Made by a program: the position numbers and the translations under genes. The notes under the pieces were generated by a model. It ran no database searches. It was given only the letters and a program-made list of their open reading frames with translations, and had not been told where the DNA came from. A stretch of 64,000 bases of DNA from Cladocopium goreaui (Eukaryota > Sar > Dinophyceae > Suessiales > Symbiodiniaceae): assembly GCA_947184155.2 (NCBI GenBank), contig CAMXCT020003702.1:346001-410000 (forward strand). The letters are read 5' to 3'. Positions within the stretch are counted from its first letter, which is position 1. Every line of letters begins with the position of its first letter. Below are positions 1 to 10,516 of the stretch, in pieces.

Positions 1-1084
1 TGTAGATGCGTAAGTGGACAGTTGGGAGTTTGGTACAAGCTTGACGCCCCAGGTCGTTGGCTAACTATGTAACTTGTTGAATACTAACTCCAATACCCAG
101 GATTTGTGCAAGTTCATGGGGTATGTGGTAAGCAAACATGGCTCGCTGGGAATTTCACCTGTTTTCCTGGCCATTTATCCAATTAAAGACCATTAGATCA
201 TGGATTTATCATGGATTCATGGTGATAATAATGGATTTACTGGCTGTAATATGTTTCACTATGAAACCATATAAGACCATGTTTAATTCCTATTAAGCCT
301 CCATTTTCTTGTATTCAATCTTGCTTTAAGTTGGGTTTACGGTTTACGCGTGTCTATCATGTTTGGAGCAAGAAAAGTCTTTGAGTTGGCAAAGAATAAG
401 AAGAATTGTGCCAATAAAAAATGTGCACTTCAACGGGGAAGCAATTAACATTGACCTTTGCAATCTAGTCCTTTCTTGAATATGAACATGTATTTTCAAG
501 AAGTTGCCACTGGCAGGTTAAAACAGCAGAAAGTACCTCAAGAAAAAACACCAAAATTCACTGCGTAAGCATGTTGGTCAACTTAAGACCCCTAAACGCC
601 AATATCACCCCAATAACTCATGTTTGCAGTATATTTGGGGTAGATCCCATATAATGTGGATAAAACAATGTCATAAACCATCCCCCAAATCACTAGAAAT
701 AGGTGGTATGGTTACCATTCCCAAATGGGTGGTTTATGACATTGTTTTACCCACATTATTGTTGATGGACAAAGTCATGCACCAGTTGCTTGGGGCTTTG
801 TCACATTACTACCCCCTTATTTACAGGGTTTCACACCTACCAATAGTTACCAACTGGTGCAGCATTGTGTCCATCCACAGTATCACTGGGTTATACTATG
901 CTGATTAGCAATCAAAGATTGGTAGTAATGAATAGTAATTAGGCGCAGAATCCCATTAATAGTAATTGATTAATATAATATTATAATATATATATACTAT
1001 ACTATGATACTATGTTGGTAATACTATGGTTATTTCATGTTATTTCCATTAGATCCTTACTATACCAGCATTTTCTGTTGCTAC
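1..1084. other. Non-coding stretch, AT-rich
   Basis: I see no convincing exon or structured element here apart from AT-rich simple sequence near 960-1010. The longest open frame (624-908, plus) overlaps a loose inverted repeat in which the motif around 640-690 recurs reversed around 715-760, so I do not treat it as coding. It probably belongs to the 3' part of the large minus-strand gene, beyond the exon at 1085. Confidence 0.4.
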
Positions 1085-1168
1085 CGACGTTGCTCCTTGA
1101 ATTCCAGGCTGGCTCGGATCTGCTCATGGTCTGCAGTCAACGCCTCCCGGACGTCAGCAGTGAAAACG
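1085..1168 (-). CDS. Coiled-coil gene exon
   Basis: The exon follows an acceptor ending GTAG and ends at a GTAGCA donor. It reads VFTADVREALTADHEQI and continues IRASLEFKEQRR, a charged, helix-prone sequence. It starts one base into a codon and ends in phase 2. It does not join in phase to the next exon I found at 3416, so at least one exon between them was missed. Confidence 0.5.
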
Positions 1169-1209
1169 CTACGGTGCGGTAAACCAATGGCCATGCCAAT
1201 GGCTAGCTG

Positions 1210-1290
1210 CTAGAATCCATCTAGCTAAATATGCAAATGATGTATGTATATATATATATATGTATATTGTATATTATATGTATATGAACA
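1210..1290. repeat. TA/TATG microsatellite
   Basis: A run of alternating T and A with TATG interruptions. It is typical low-complexity intron sequence, and similar runs occur at about 3120-3260, 5400-5500, 5720-5800, 16240-16320 and 29420-29600. Confidence 0.7.
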
Positions 1291-2231
1291 TATAGAAATT
1301 ACTGCGTAAATCTGTATAGGACATTCTAAGACACTATATGTATAGACTGTATAGATACAGTAGATACTTATGTAACTTATCTACACTATCCCTGGCACAA
1401 ACAAACTTCAACCCGCACCCGACGCCTGGTGTCTTTGACTGTAGGACACCTGATCCTCTTTCGCCTCAGGCGGGTGTCCTAAATGTCTAGGTCAATTTCT
1501 AGGGTTGATTGTATAGAAATTTTAAATTAAACCATGTTTTTTTTTTAACCATTGCAGTCATACTTCAGGGTTTTGGTGACAGTCCATTGAAATTTAGCTT
1601 GTGGATTAAACTACTAGGGTGTCCTCTGTTTTTTCTGCAACATTTACTTTCAACATCTCTAAATATAGATCATTTAAGGGAACATCTACAAGAAAGTCGT
1701 GTTCATTTGTCTCCGAATTGGGGGTTCCTGTAGATTTTCTCTTGAAGAATTCTGCGATGTTTGGGATTCAAATGGGGATGAGTATAAGTCAAATATATGG
1801 CGCCATAACAGCTGTACATCTGAAGCATATGGGATATGGGCAGTGGAAAATACGGCGTTTTACCGTTGGATCTGTTTGGGAATTCCTGATCTCCACGACC
1901 AGGATTTTTCAGCAACAAACTCAGGCTGGGAGATCTAATCCTTCGATGAAAATGGGATGAACATCAATCCACTTATTATATATAAGTTTTCATAATACAA
2001 ATTATCCTATATTTATAATATAATATAATACTTTCATCTTCTATTTTCCACCTCAATCCACTCATTCAAGGTGATCTAACCCTTCGAAGAATGGGATGGG
2101 CCGCAGATTGACATCTTCAGTAGATCCAGTATTGGAAATGCACATGATCTATGGAACATGATCGCAACCCGATGCCCAAAAGTCGGAACCATCCTTGAAA
2201 ATATTAATGTGTGATCATGTTTATTCGGATA

Positions 2232-2337
2232 TACCCTCTGGTAATTTAACGTAGCTATTGGAAATGGCCATAGAAATAGTTGGTTTACCCATAAAAAATG
2301 GTGATTTTCCATAGCTATGTTAGTTTACCAGAGGGTA
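2232..2337. mobile_element. TA/CCCTCTGG element, copy 1
   Basis: A 106-bp element running from TACCCTCTGGTAAT to TTTACCAGAGGGTA. The interior is itself imperfectly palindromic around GGCCAT and GGTGATTTTCCATAG blocks. It has no coding capacity. If the outer TA is the target duplication, the ends are CCCTCTGG, resembling Tc1/mariner-derived MITEs. Confidence 0.85.
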
Positions 2338-2745
2338 GGCAATAATTCTGGATATATATATATATGTCTTGGATCTAATCTGAACAAGTTGGAACAGCAG
2401 GGTGATGTTGATGTGTCCTGTTTCTATCCTTGCCACTGAACTTGGTACTTGGATACACATCATTCCAGTTTCAATGTGGTTAAGAAGCCATCTAAACTGC
2501 TGATTCTCCCCTTTTTCAACCCGGGTTATGCCAGGGTTATTCATCACGTAGCAACTTGGACGTAGCCACAACTCGAGTAAGTGATACGAATCATGTGTTG
2601 GCCGTATATCCCATCATATCCTTATCATCTACGAATTATAGATTATATCCCCAAGTATTGTAAATCCGATTTGCCCCCCTCATCTCCACATTTATATCAT
2701 TTATAACCCCACACATACTCCACAATCACCATTCATTGCCCCATT

Positions 2746-2854
2746 TACCCTTTGGTAAATTAACATAGACCCTGGCAGTCATCGGGCTTGGAAGATGAGT
2801 TTCCATTAAAATTAGGCTATTTTCAGGGACCAACTGTTAATTTACCAGAGGGTA
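2746..2854. mobile_element. TA/CCCTCTGG element, copy 2 (variant)
   Basis: The left end is TACCCTTTGGTAAATTAA and the right end is TTTACCAGAGGGTA. The interior contains ACATAGACCCTGG and CAGGGACCAACTG, which are shared with copy 4 and define a subfamily. Confidence 0.75.
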
Positions 2855-2869
2855 ACCACTATTAATCCT

Positions 2870-2998
2870 TAGGCCTGGCTATTAACACTATTAATCACTA
2901 TTAATCGCTATTATTAATCACTATTAACCATTATTAATCACTATTATCCCATTATTAACCACTATTAACCACTATTAACCATTATTAATCACTTGGTA
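2870..2998. repeat. ACTATTAACC minisatellite
   Basis: Irregular tandem repeats of a 9-12 bp unit of the form ACTATTAATC, ATTATTAACC or ACTATTAACC. A related array is found at about 22480-22680. Confidence 0.75.
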
Positions 2999-3367
2999 GT
3001 AGCCAACTGGTAACCAGGATGATCAGTCACTGATTCGTGGCTTCTCCATGGTGATGATCTTCGATGGTAAAACAAAGAGAATCATTTCATTGGCATCCAT
3101 TCTATCCAAGGTTCCAATATAGTATATATTATATGATATAATATAATATAATATGATATTATATGATATTATAGTTTATTATATTTTATATTATATGATA
3201 TATTATTTTATATTATATATTATATTATATATTATTATCATATATATATATATTACATATCCCATGAAATTGTTGGTCAATTGTTAAACATGCTTAAATA
3301 TGTTTAACTTCACATTATATCCATGAATGCCCCTTTGCATATGGTAACTGGACATGCAAATCCCAGC

Positions 3368-3416
3368 CTTCTTTGCAACCTTCTGGAAGTCGTCGATCAG
3401 TTCGCCGTTGGCCACC
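3368..3416 (-). CDS. Coiled-coil gene exon (short)
   Basis: The exon follows an acceptor ending TGTAAG and reads VANGELIDDFQKVAKKAG. Either AAG|GTTGCA (end at 3380) or AAG|GCTGGG (end at 3368) could be the donor. A TA/CCCTCTGG element lies only 16 bp upstream of its acceptor. Confidence 0.4.
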
Positions 3417-3432
3417 CTTACAGCCTGTCAAG

Positions 3433-3539
3433 TACCCTCTGGTTATGTCAAAATAGCTATTGAAAATGGCCATTTATAGTGAGTTTTCCCATTCAACATG
3501 GTGATTTTCCATAGTTATGTAAACGTTTACCAGAGGGTA
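3433..3539. mobile_element. TA/CCCTCTGG element, copy 3
   Basis: A full copy with both ends intact (TACCCTCTGGTTA and TTTACCAGAGGGTA). It lies in the intron immediately upstream, in the minus-strand sense, of the exon at 3416. Confidence 0.85.
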
Positions 3540-4221
3540 GTGCTCCCTAGGCCTTCGGGAAACACCATGGGAAATGGGTGATTGAACCTGGCCAAAACCA
3601 TATGGTGATTTGATGTGATTCCTAGGGATTCCATGGTGATTACCTTCCACTATCATCATGGCCGGGAATTCCATAAAAAAAACCCAACGAAACGCAGGTG
3701 ACTCGTGTGCTGGGGGAATCTTCCCATGGAATTTTCCAGGAAAATGATGACACCGGAGAAAACATCTGGGTCAAGCCACCAGTGCCATGGGAATTCACCG
3801 TGAATTCACCACCTTTTGATGGTAACAGCAACATGTTGCAGCCAAAATGACCCGTTGTTTTCACACGGCGTTCTAGAAAAATGGTGGATTTCATGGGCAA
3901 TCCCGGTGATTTTCATCCGGTTGCTGCGGCACCTGCAGTTGCTTTGCTGCTTGCTGACTCCATGCCTGGCCAGAGGGGATATAAGGGGATACCCTGATTT
4001 TGACAAAGATTCTGATGAAACATATGGGTATGGGTCAAAATTAGGTACCCCAAAATTATGGATGGTTAATACGAAACTAGACATTCACATCTGTGGTCCC
4101 ATTAATGGTCTTCCATTTTGATGAAACATATATTTAACATTATTTAACCCCATTTGGGCAACCAGTAATTCACCAACATATTTTTCCTGGCTATACGCTT
4201 ATGACATATTAGCCATTAACC

Positions 4222-4324
4222 ATTCAGTATATTAACATAGACCCTGGTAGATAGGGGTTGGAAGATTAGTTTCCTCTAAAAATTGGTGATTTCCAGGGTC
4301 CAACTGTTAATTTACCAGAGGGTA
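4222..4324. mobile_element. TA/CCCTCTGG element, copy 4 (variant)
   Basis: The right end TTTACCAGAGGGTA is intact and the left end has decayed. The interior shares ACATAGACCCTGG with copy 2. Its right end abuts the 5' splice site of the exon at 4327, so the intron begins inside or at the element's inverted repeat. Confidence 0.7.
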
Positions 4325-4326
4325 AC

Positions 4327-4387
4327 CCTCCAGTCTTCTTGACAAAACAACATCGCACCATCTTCGCTTCGCCTCCAGTTTCCGCTC
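4327..4387 (-). CDS. Coiled-coil gene exon
   Basis: Preceded by GGTCCAG and starting in phase 0, the exon reads ERKLEAKRRWCDVVLSRRLE. The donor would be GAGG|GTTACC, and the intron side of that donor is the terminal inverted repeat of the small element ending at 4324. It can follow the exon at 5723 in phase. Confidence 0.5.
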
Positions 4388-4597
4388 CTGGACCGCTCGA
4401 GTTTCGCGAATATTCCAAAAGGGTCGATGCATGGCCAAGGGGCCATGGCTATGGGTCAGCTTACCCTGGAACCTTTAAAGTATGTTTATACTTGGTGTAT
4501 TATCATTTCATATTTTGGTATTGTTTTGTTTGTTGTATATTTTATATGATCTGATTCTCTGACATATATATACATGATATATATATATATATGTGTA

Positions 4598-4699
4598 TGG
4601 TTGGTGGTTGCAACCCCTCTGAAAAATATGCTCGTCAATTGGGATGATTATTCCCAATATATGGAAAGTCATAAAATTCATGTTCCAAACCACCAACCA
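4598..4699. mobile_element. MITE-like element, TGGTTGGTGGTT family, copy 1
   Basis: A 102-bp element with imperfect inverted ends (TGGTTGGTGGTTG and CAAACCACCAACCA). A second copy at 26210-26307 shares the interior CCCCTCTGAAAAATATG and CCCAATnTATGGAAAGTC. It carries no coding sequence. Confidence 0.7.
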
Positions 4700-5531
4700 G
4701 ATATATGATATATATGATATATATATATATAGCAAACTGTTTGAACGCACCAGCTGGTTCTTCTGGATATCAAGATCCCAAAAAATCAGCTCATAGTCTT
4801 GCAGGTGACGGATATGGACCAATCCCCATTCGGCAGCATCATGGTGCGTTCATGGTCTCACAATCTTCATAGAACCAAGAACCACAACATCTTCGATTCC
4901 CAAAGAGTCTAGAAAATAGCCAGCAAATAACAATATCCAGAAAAAACCATTGCTTTCAATACTAAGTCGTGGTCTAACGACTTGGATGATTTAGGGTACC
5001 CCTATTCTAGGAAAACCTCATATCTACAATCACAAATCCACATCTCAAGTTCATCTCAATCCCCACATAACTAAGGCCAAACCCAGGTTTTTGCGGTTCA
5101 TACTATGACTGGGTTACCCGACCTAGCCACATGGGCAGCGCCAAAAAAAGCTCCGGAGAAAAAATCCATGTTTGATGGTGAAATCCACCCATAAATATAT
5201 GGTTAAAGCATGTTGCATCCCCATTATCCATCATTACCCCCATTAATATCCATCATTATCCCTTTTGAAAGAACCCCAAGAATGGTTCATTGATTTTCAA
5301 CCCATCAGAAATCCCATGATATATCCCTATCATACATAATATATATCATATATCATACTAAAAGTAGCATTTTACATCCTTGTCATGTATAATATAGCCA
5401 TATATATATATATACATATGTATATATATATATGTATACATATGTATATATATATATATATGTATACATATGTATATATATATATATATCATATATCCCT
5501 ATGATTGGTGGCTAATCCAACCCCCCCAAAC

Positions 5532-5723
5532 CCTAGGCCCCTTCTCCCGAACAGTCCAGTCGTCCCAGTCGTCCAGTCGAGGGTCCTTCTCATCAGATCG
5601 TTCCAAGGACGGCCAGATCTTCTGCAAGGCATCGGACAGACGTTGAGTCTCCTGGCCCAAAACGACGGCCGTAAACGCCAAACGCAGCGGGCTTCGGAGC
5701 TCTTCAAATAGCGGGGAAAATTC
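5532..5723 (-). CDS. Coiled-coil gene exon (largest placed)
   Basis: A 192-nt, phase 0 to phase 0 exon between TATAAG|GAA and AGG|GTTTGG. It encodes 64 residues including FEELRSPLRLAFTAVVLGQE and ends in an acidic DDWDDW stretch. It lies amid TA microsatellite, so coding composition stands out sharply. It does not join in phase to the upstream exon at 6188, so a small exon or a different donor is missing there. Confidence 0.6.
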
Positions 5724-6187
5724 CTTATATATATAATTATATATATATATGTACAATTATATATATATGTAATTATATATATAATTATATATACATAGGC
5801 ATATTATAGGCATATCTAACTTTAACTAACAGGGATGTAATGAAAAATCCTTCTGAAAATCGGCATAGGCATATTTCAGAGGGATGTCATGAACATTAAA
5901 TATGGGGAATAGAATGAAATATATGACATCTAGAGCACATCATCTACGATCATGTTCCATGGTGAAAACAGATGACCGGAGGGTACTCAGTAGTAGAAAT
6001 CCCATCATGCTCATGAAAATCCAATCACCACTAAACCCGTTGCTATCACCATTATTCTCAATACTTTGACCCCAGCCAAATCTTGGGCTCCAAGGCCGCT
6101 TCATGTTCCCATATGTTCCCATGATACTCCCATCTCCAAGATCATTAAATCCCTATAAAAATCCCATGTCCCCACTAGTCACACTAC

Positions 6188-6317
6188 TTGCAGGAGTTAT
6201 TCATCCGTTCATCCAGCCGTTCAAACCAAACGCCACCAGCGGTGAAGCTCCGTTGCTCCTGCTCCAGTTGCTTCTTCAGGTCGGTCTGCTCCGTGTCCAA
6301 GCGCTCAACCCAGACAC
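6188..6317 (-). CDS. Coiled-coil gene exon (chain, ninth)
   Basis: The acceptor ends GTTGAG and the donor is CAA|GTAGTG. The exon reads VWVERLDTEQTDLKKQLEQ, then EQRSFTAGGVWFERLDERMN. It completes the split glycine codon of the exon at 7078. The strong leucine and glutamate spacing indicates coiled coil. Confidence 0.65.
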
Positions 6318-6399
6318 CTCAACGAGAGTCCAAAGTTCGCGAAAACTGGTGCCGGATCGAACGTATGGATTCATATGGATCATACACTAACATGGATTC

Positions 6400-6505
6400 A
6401 TGTTGATTGATGTTGATTGATGTTGATTGATGTGGATTAATGTGGATTAATATATAAGGATTGATGATATGGATTGATATGGATTGATATGGATTCGGAT
6501 TATGG
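6400..6505. repeat. GATTGATGTTG-type minisatellite
   Basis: Tandem, drifting repeats of TGTTGATTGA, then TGTGGATTAA, then ATGGATTGAT. It is intronic simple sequence. Confidence 0.7.
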
Positions 6506-7077
6506 ATTGATCATCCAAGGATTATGGTTGCACTCCCCGGAGCAACATCGTTGAAAATCCCAGATATGGAAATCGACATTTAACCGGGTTGCTCCAAACA
6601 CCACAGGTGCAAGGGGGGTAAATTGGATAAATATGGAGGTAACATGAGCAATTTACCCCCAAAAGCGGCTATCATTTACAACGAGTTGGAGCAACCCTGT
6701 TAAACTATGTAAACTATGAAGATATTTGCTACGATGGTTTACATAGTTCAACAGGGTTTCCAACATAGTTTGCTAGGATAGTTCTTGCTAAGATATATTT
6801 ACATACTAAGTCCAATTCAGATGTGGTTTCCCATTCCCATGTCAAATATGTTCATCCAGTCACTCTCGAATTGGACACAAATCTGGAGTCAGGGACCTGT
6901 CTGCGCATTTCAGGGGCTTGGACTCAGATACACTGCCAAAACCAGCTGATAAAGATAGCTATCACCAATTTATATTCACAAAAATCACTAAAACAAACTA
7001 CTAGAAAAAAACAAAAAACATGAAAAACATATGAAAGAACCAAACATACAAAACTATATGTGTTTAAAAAACGGCAC

Positions 7078-7195
7078 CTCCATGTCCAGTGGATCCCATT
7101 TCATCGTGTGCCATCCCTTCCCAGCCTCGCGCCCGCAGATCAAGTTCCATTTTGACGTCATCGATGCACCGGAAGATGGTGGTTAACTGTTCCAC
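7078..7195 (-). CDS. Coiled-coil gene exon (chain, eighth)
   Basis: Begins after CACGTAG in phase 0 and ends GGAG|GTGCCG in phase 1. It reads VEQLTTIFRCIDDVKMELDL followed by RARGWEGMAHDEMGSTGHG. Phases match both neighbours. Confidence 0.65.
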
Positions 7196-7408
7196 CTACG
7201 TGGGATGATCATTGGGGGTTGGATTCAATGTGGATTCTACTTTCACCGTAAGTTATGCTTTGGTACTTGGGGGTGTAGTTGTGGATATATATATATATAT
7301 ATATAACTCCATATAGTTTTAGAGGTTGTATCCCAGTTTATGGGGGTTATAACCATTTGTTATGCCCATTTATAGCATCAACTGCAACCCCGGCAACACG
7401 CTGCGCGC

Positions 7409-7506
7409 CTGTGCCATGTCTGCTGTCTTGAGATCTTCATTCAGCGAGAGCAAGTTGGCAACTGGCGCGAAGATGTGGATGCGAAGCTGCGCGAAGCTGT
7501 TCCGAA
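7409..7506 (-). CDS. Coiled-coil gene exon (chain, seventh)
   Basis: Starts two bases into a codon after CCCAAG and ends at CAG|GCGCGC, a GC donor of the kind common in dinoflagellates. It encodes RNSFAQLRIHIFAPVANLLS then LNEDLKTADMAQ. The split valine codon with the exon at 7962 fits. Confidence 0.6.
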
Positions 7507-7961
7507 CTTGGGTGAAGATATGTGTAATAACCCCAAAAAAGCTAGAAAAGGGAATCTTCCCTATGTTCATGAGGATATACTGATATACGTTTCTAATCTT
7601 TTCTATCCTTTGGGGAATTACGTAATAAACATAGTTGAGTATGTTCCAAACATTCCAAATATGTTCATCAAACAATGACCATTCAATCCGTGGATCCACT
7701 TTCGTTCACGAAAGCGCTTGCGTACACGGCGTACCCATCTCCAAAGACCCAAGAGATACATGGTACCCCAAAACTGCAATAGATCCAATACTTCACAAGG
7801 CAATGGACAAAGGTTGGAAGGGATTACCCATTGGGAAACTCACATATAGCTATGGGTAAATCAACGAACTAAATGATCATTTTATGTCATTTTCAATAGC
7901 TTTCCAATAGCAAATGACTGGCTATAGTAGTACCATCCAGTACCTCCCTTCGATCCCAGAC

Positions 7962-8051
7962 CTTGTTCCTCCAGGCTTTGTTGCAGTTGCTCCACCGCAG
8001 TCACTTGTTCTTGCCGCAACTCCTCTTGTCGTTGTTCCAAAGCTTCGGAAC
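7962..8051 (-). CDS. Coiled-coil gene exon (chain, sixth)
   Basis: A 90-nt exon between CTGAG|GT and CAAG|GTCTGG. It encodes SEALEQRQEELRQEQVTAVE followed by QLQQSLEEQ, an unmistakable coiled coil. Both boundaries are in phase with neighbours. Confidence 0.7.
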
Positions 8052-8101
8052 CTCAGTGCTGAGGTCGTCCCATGCCATGCGAATCCTCAAATTTCATGGG
8101 A

Positions 8102-8206
8102 TACCCTCTGGTTATGTCAAAATAGCTATTGAAAATGGCCATTTATAGTGAGTTTTCCCATTGAAACTGGTGATTTTCCATAGTTATGTTAGTTTGCCAG
8201 AGGATA
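8102..8206. mobile_element. TA/CCCTCTGG element, copy 5
   Basis: The left end is intact and the right end is mutated to GCCAGAGGATA. It lies 50 bp from the acceptor of the exon at 8051. Confidence 0.8.
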
Positions 8207-8654
8207 ATGGGTATAGAAAGTCCCCAAACATCGACACGCGCGCCATGGATCCAACTCCGGTGCTGAAAAACGGCTGCTTCGGAACTTCTTCTTCATCAAG
8301 ATCACCTTTTTACACCTTTTTAGGGGATTGAGCAGGACACCCCCTGCTAATCCCCAAATAAATGCGGACATGTAAGAGAAAGCCCCCGCGGTTCTGGCGG
8401 TTTCAGGAACATGTTTACTTTTTTTTAAGGAAACAATTCTGTGCTTTTCTTGGTTAAACTCCATTCTTGCAATTTAAAACCCATATACTGTGCAATACTT
8501 TTCTTGGGTAAAGTTCCATGTTTACGGCTTAATGAAAATCCGTGTTTTCTGGCTGAAAACAAAAAAAACATCACAAAAAACGCGGATCCTATTCTTTACA
8601 GCCCCAAAATATCCTATGCATTCCCTCAAAATATTTCCGCTTCCCCCCCGAGAC

Positions 8655-8696
8655 GCTGGCGGGCAGTTGCCAGCTGCTGATGCAGTTGCATGTCAT
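8655..8696 (-). CDS. Coiled-coil gene exon (chain, fifth)
   Basis: A 42-nt exon after GCCCAG with donor AGC|GTCTCG. It reads DMQLHQQLATARQ and links split codons on both sides. Its short length makes it less certain on its own, but the phases agree with both neighbours. Confidence 0.55.
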
Positions 8697-8807
8697 CTGG
8701 GCGAGGTCGAATTCATTGGGAGTTAGATAAAACTCTATTCAGCTGATGATTAAAGTATCTAACAGTCTAACCTTGATTTAGTGGTTAATTGTAGAGAATA
8801 TGTCTAT

Positions 8808-9340
8808 ATAATCCCTTCCTCCTAATACTAAACGTCCCCCTAATACTAAAAACAGGCATCCATCTCCAATTTCCGAAAATTTCAGTTTGGCAAATTTGAC
8901 TTTTAATTGATCCCCTTTAAAAAACAATTTAAAAATCAACCTACCATTTGTGGGTTCTCCCCCCTAATACTAAAAACTAGTTCACCCCGGGGTGTTTAGT
9001 ATTAGGGGGGCCTAGTCCCAATCCCTCACTCCAAGCTGCCTAGCTACTCTAGCAATTAGGGGTAAGCTTCGAACTGCCATTTTTGGCAATATTTTAATTG
9101 CGTTATATAAGGAAATTTAATTGATTTTGAGATCGGAAAAATAGTTTTTAGTATTAAGGGTTTTAATTTAGTATTAGGGGTAAGCTTCGAACTGCCATTT
9201 TTGGCAATATTTTGCGTTCCTTCGAACTGCCATTTTTGGCAATATTTTGGTTCCCTAATAATAAATACCCCCCTAATACTAAAAACTACCTGCCGTGTTT
9301 TGTATTAGGGGGGGGTTTAGTATTAGGAGGAAGGGATTAT
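8808..9340. mobile_element. 533-bp element with 26-bp perfect inverted ends
   Basis: Positions 8808-8833 and 9315-9340 are perfect reverse complements (core CCTTCCTCCTAATACTAAAC). Nested CCCCCTAATACTAAAAAC motifs recur just inside each end, also inverted. The interior holds three copies of TTCGAACTGCCATTTTTGGC (near 9068, 9187 and 9221). There is no coding capacity. GTCTA occurs next to both ends but not at exactly the same distance, so the target duplication is unclear. Confidence 0.75.
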
Positions 9341-9471
9341 GTCTAACTTATTTAGTGGCTATCAAATTGATGATCTTGAATCCAACTGTTAATCAACTTG
9401 AATCAACTTGATAAAACATCTGGATTCAACCAATATCAGTCAGCATTTAGTGGTTGTTGTTGGTGAATACA

Positions 9472-9577
9472 TACCCTCTGGTAAACATATAAAAAACTAT
9501 GGAAAATCACAATTTTCAATGGGAAAATCCACTATAAATGGTCATTTTCAATAGTTATGTTAAATTACCAGAGGGTA
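9472..9577. mobile_element. TA/CCCTCTGG element, copy 6
   Basis: A 106-bp intact copy, opposite in internal orientation to copies 3 and 5 (the ACTATGGAAAATCAC block is on the left). Confidence 0.85.
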
Positions 9578-10335
9578 ATGAGCAAGCCCTTGATCGGCTG
9601 ATTTTTGCTGGGACGTTAAGAGTTGAGCAGCAAGAATGTGAGATGTTTGCAGCAAAAATGATAGGAACTACCGGCAGGATCAGGAAACCACAACACTTTT
9701 ACTGAGGAAAACATGGACCGTTTCCGGTAGATGTTCCAATTTTTCCCAAGGTGAGGTCGGTCAACACTGACAGCTTGATCACAGTCAAAAGAGTTTCTAC
9801 AGGATTATCGTGGTGTCCAACTGTTCTGTCTGAGCCATGAAAGAAAAGAGGACCCTTATCCCATTCCATTGTGCCGCTTGTCAAGAGATATGCCTGCTGC
9901 GGATTGCAGCAAATCCTAAGAAAGCAAGCGGTGGAATCCACTATAATGAAGAACCAACAATCATGTATTAGCTAACTCTGCATTTTTAGTGGCTAAAGTT
10001 AGAGGCAAAAAGTATGTATGTGATGGCCAATCCACCCCATAATAACCATCCAACAGCATCCAACAGCTGGGTATGTTTAATGATTGTTTTCCGATACCTC
10101 AAGATGATGTTCATGTCTACTCAGTACATAAAGTGTTTAATGAGTCTTTGAAGAACATGAAGTAGAAAACTATCGCTGTATATATAACTTAAGTTTCTGG
10201 GTATTTAGAAGCTTGTTGCTGGCTGAAAAGCCAGAAATATAAAGCCAGACATCCTGAAAAACGGGGCACCTAAAAACGCGTGACTGGTCATTTTCAGCAG
10301 CCCAAATAACTCCAATGGATCATCATGTTCCCAAT
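9578..10335. other. Intron sequence, nothing recognised
   Basis: Between a small element and the LINE. Only short open frames with no coding character are present. Confidence 0.4.
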
Positions 10336-10350
10336 CACAATGGGCACCAA
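10336..10350. repeat. LINE target-site duplication, 3' side
   Basis: CACAATGGGCACCAA immediately precedes the T10 tract. It matches 15471-15488 except for a CTG insertion in the latter, as expected for the target duplication of a poly(A) LINE. Confidence 0.6.
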
Positions 10351-10516
10351 TTTTTTTTTTCTCTAGCGCCAATGAAGGTGCGCAGCCTGACCAAAAGATT
10401 AAAAATCAAATATGGAACACGGGAGGGTGTTAATTTTCTTAGTGTTTACTCGGTAAGCCCGGAGGCTGTTGGCCGATGGCCTGGTGGATATAAGGCGACC
10501 GTATGAAATGGATAAA

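Noticed and set aside
1509..1960. Overlapping plus-strand ORFs of 74-113 codons
   Set aside because: Several frames and both strands are open at once with no domain or splice context; treated as chance.
9068..9245. TGCCATTTTTGGCA motifs resembling the dinoflagellate spliced-leader core
   Set aside because: The motif lacks the flanking leader sequence and lies inside a repetitive inverted element, so it is not a spliced-leader relic.
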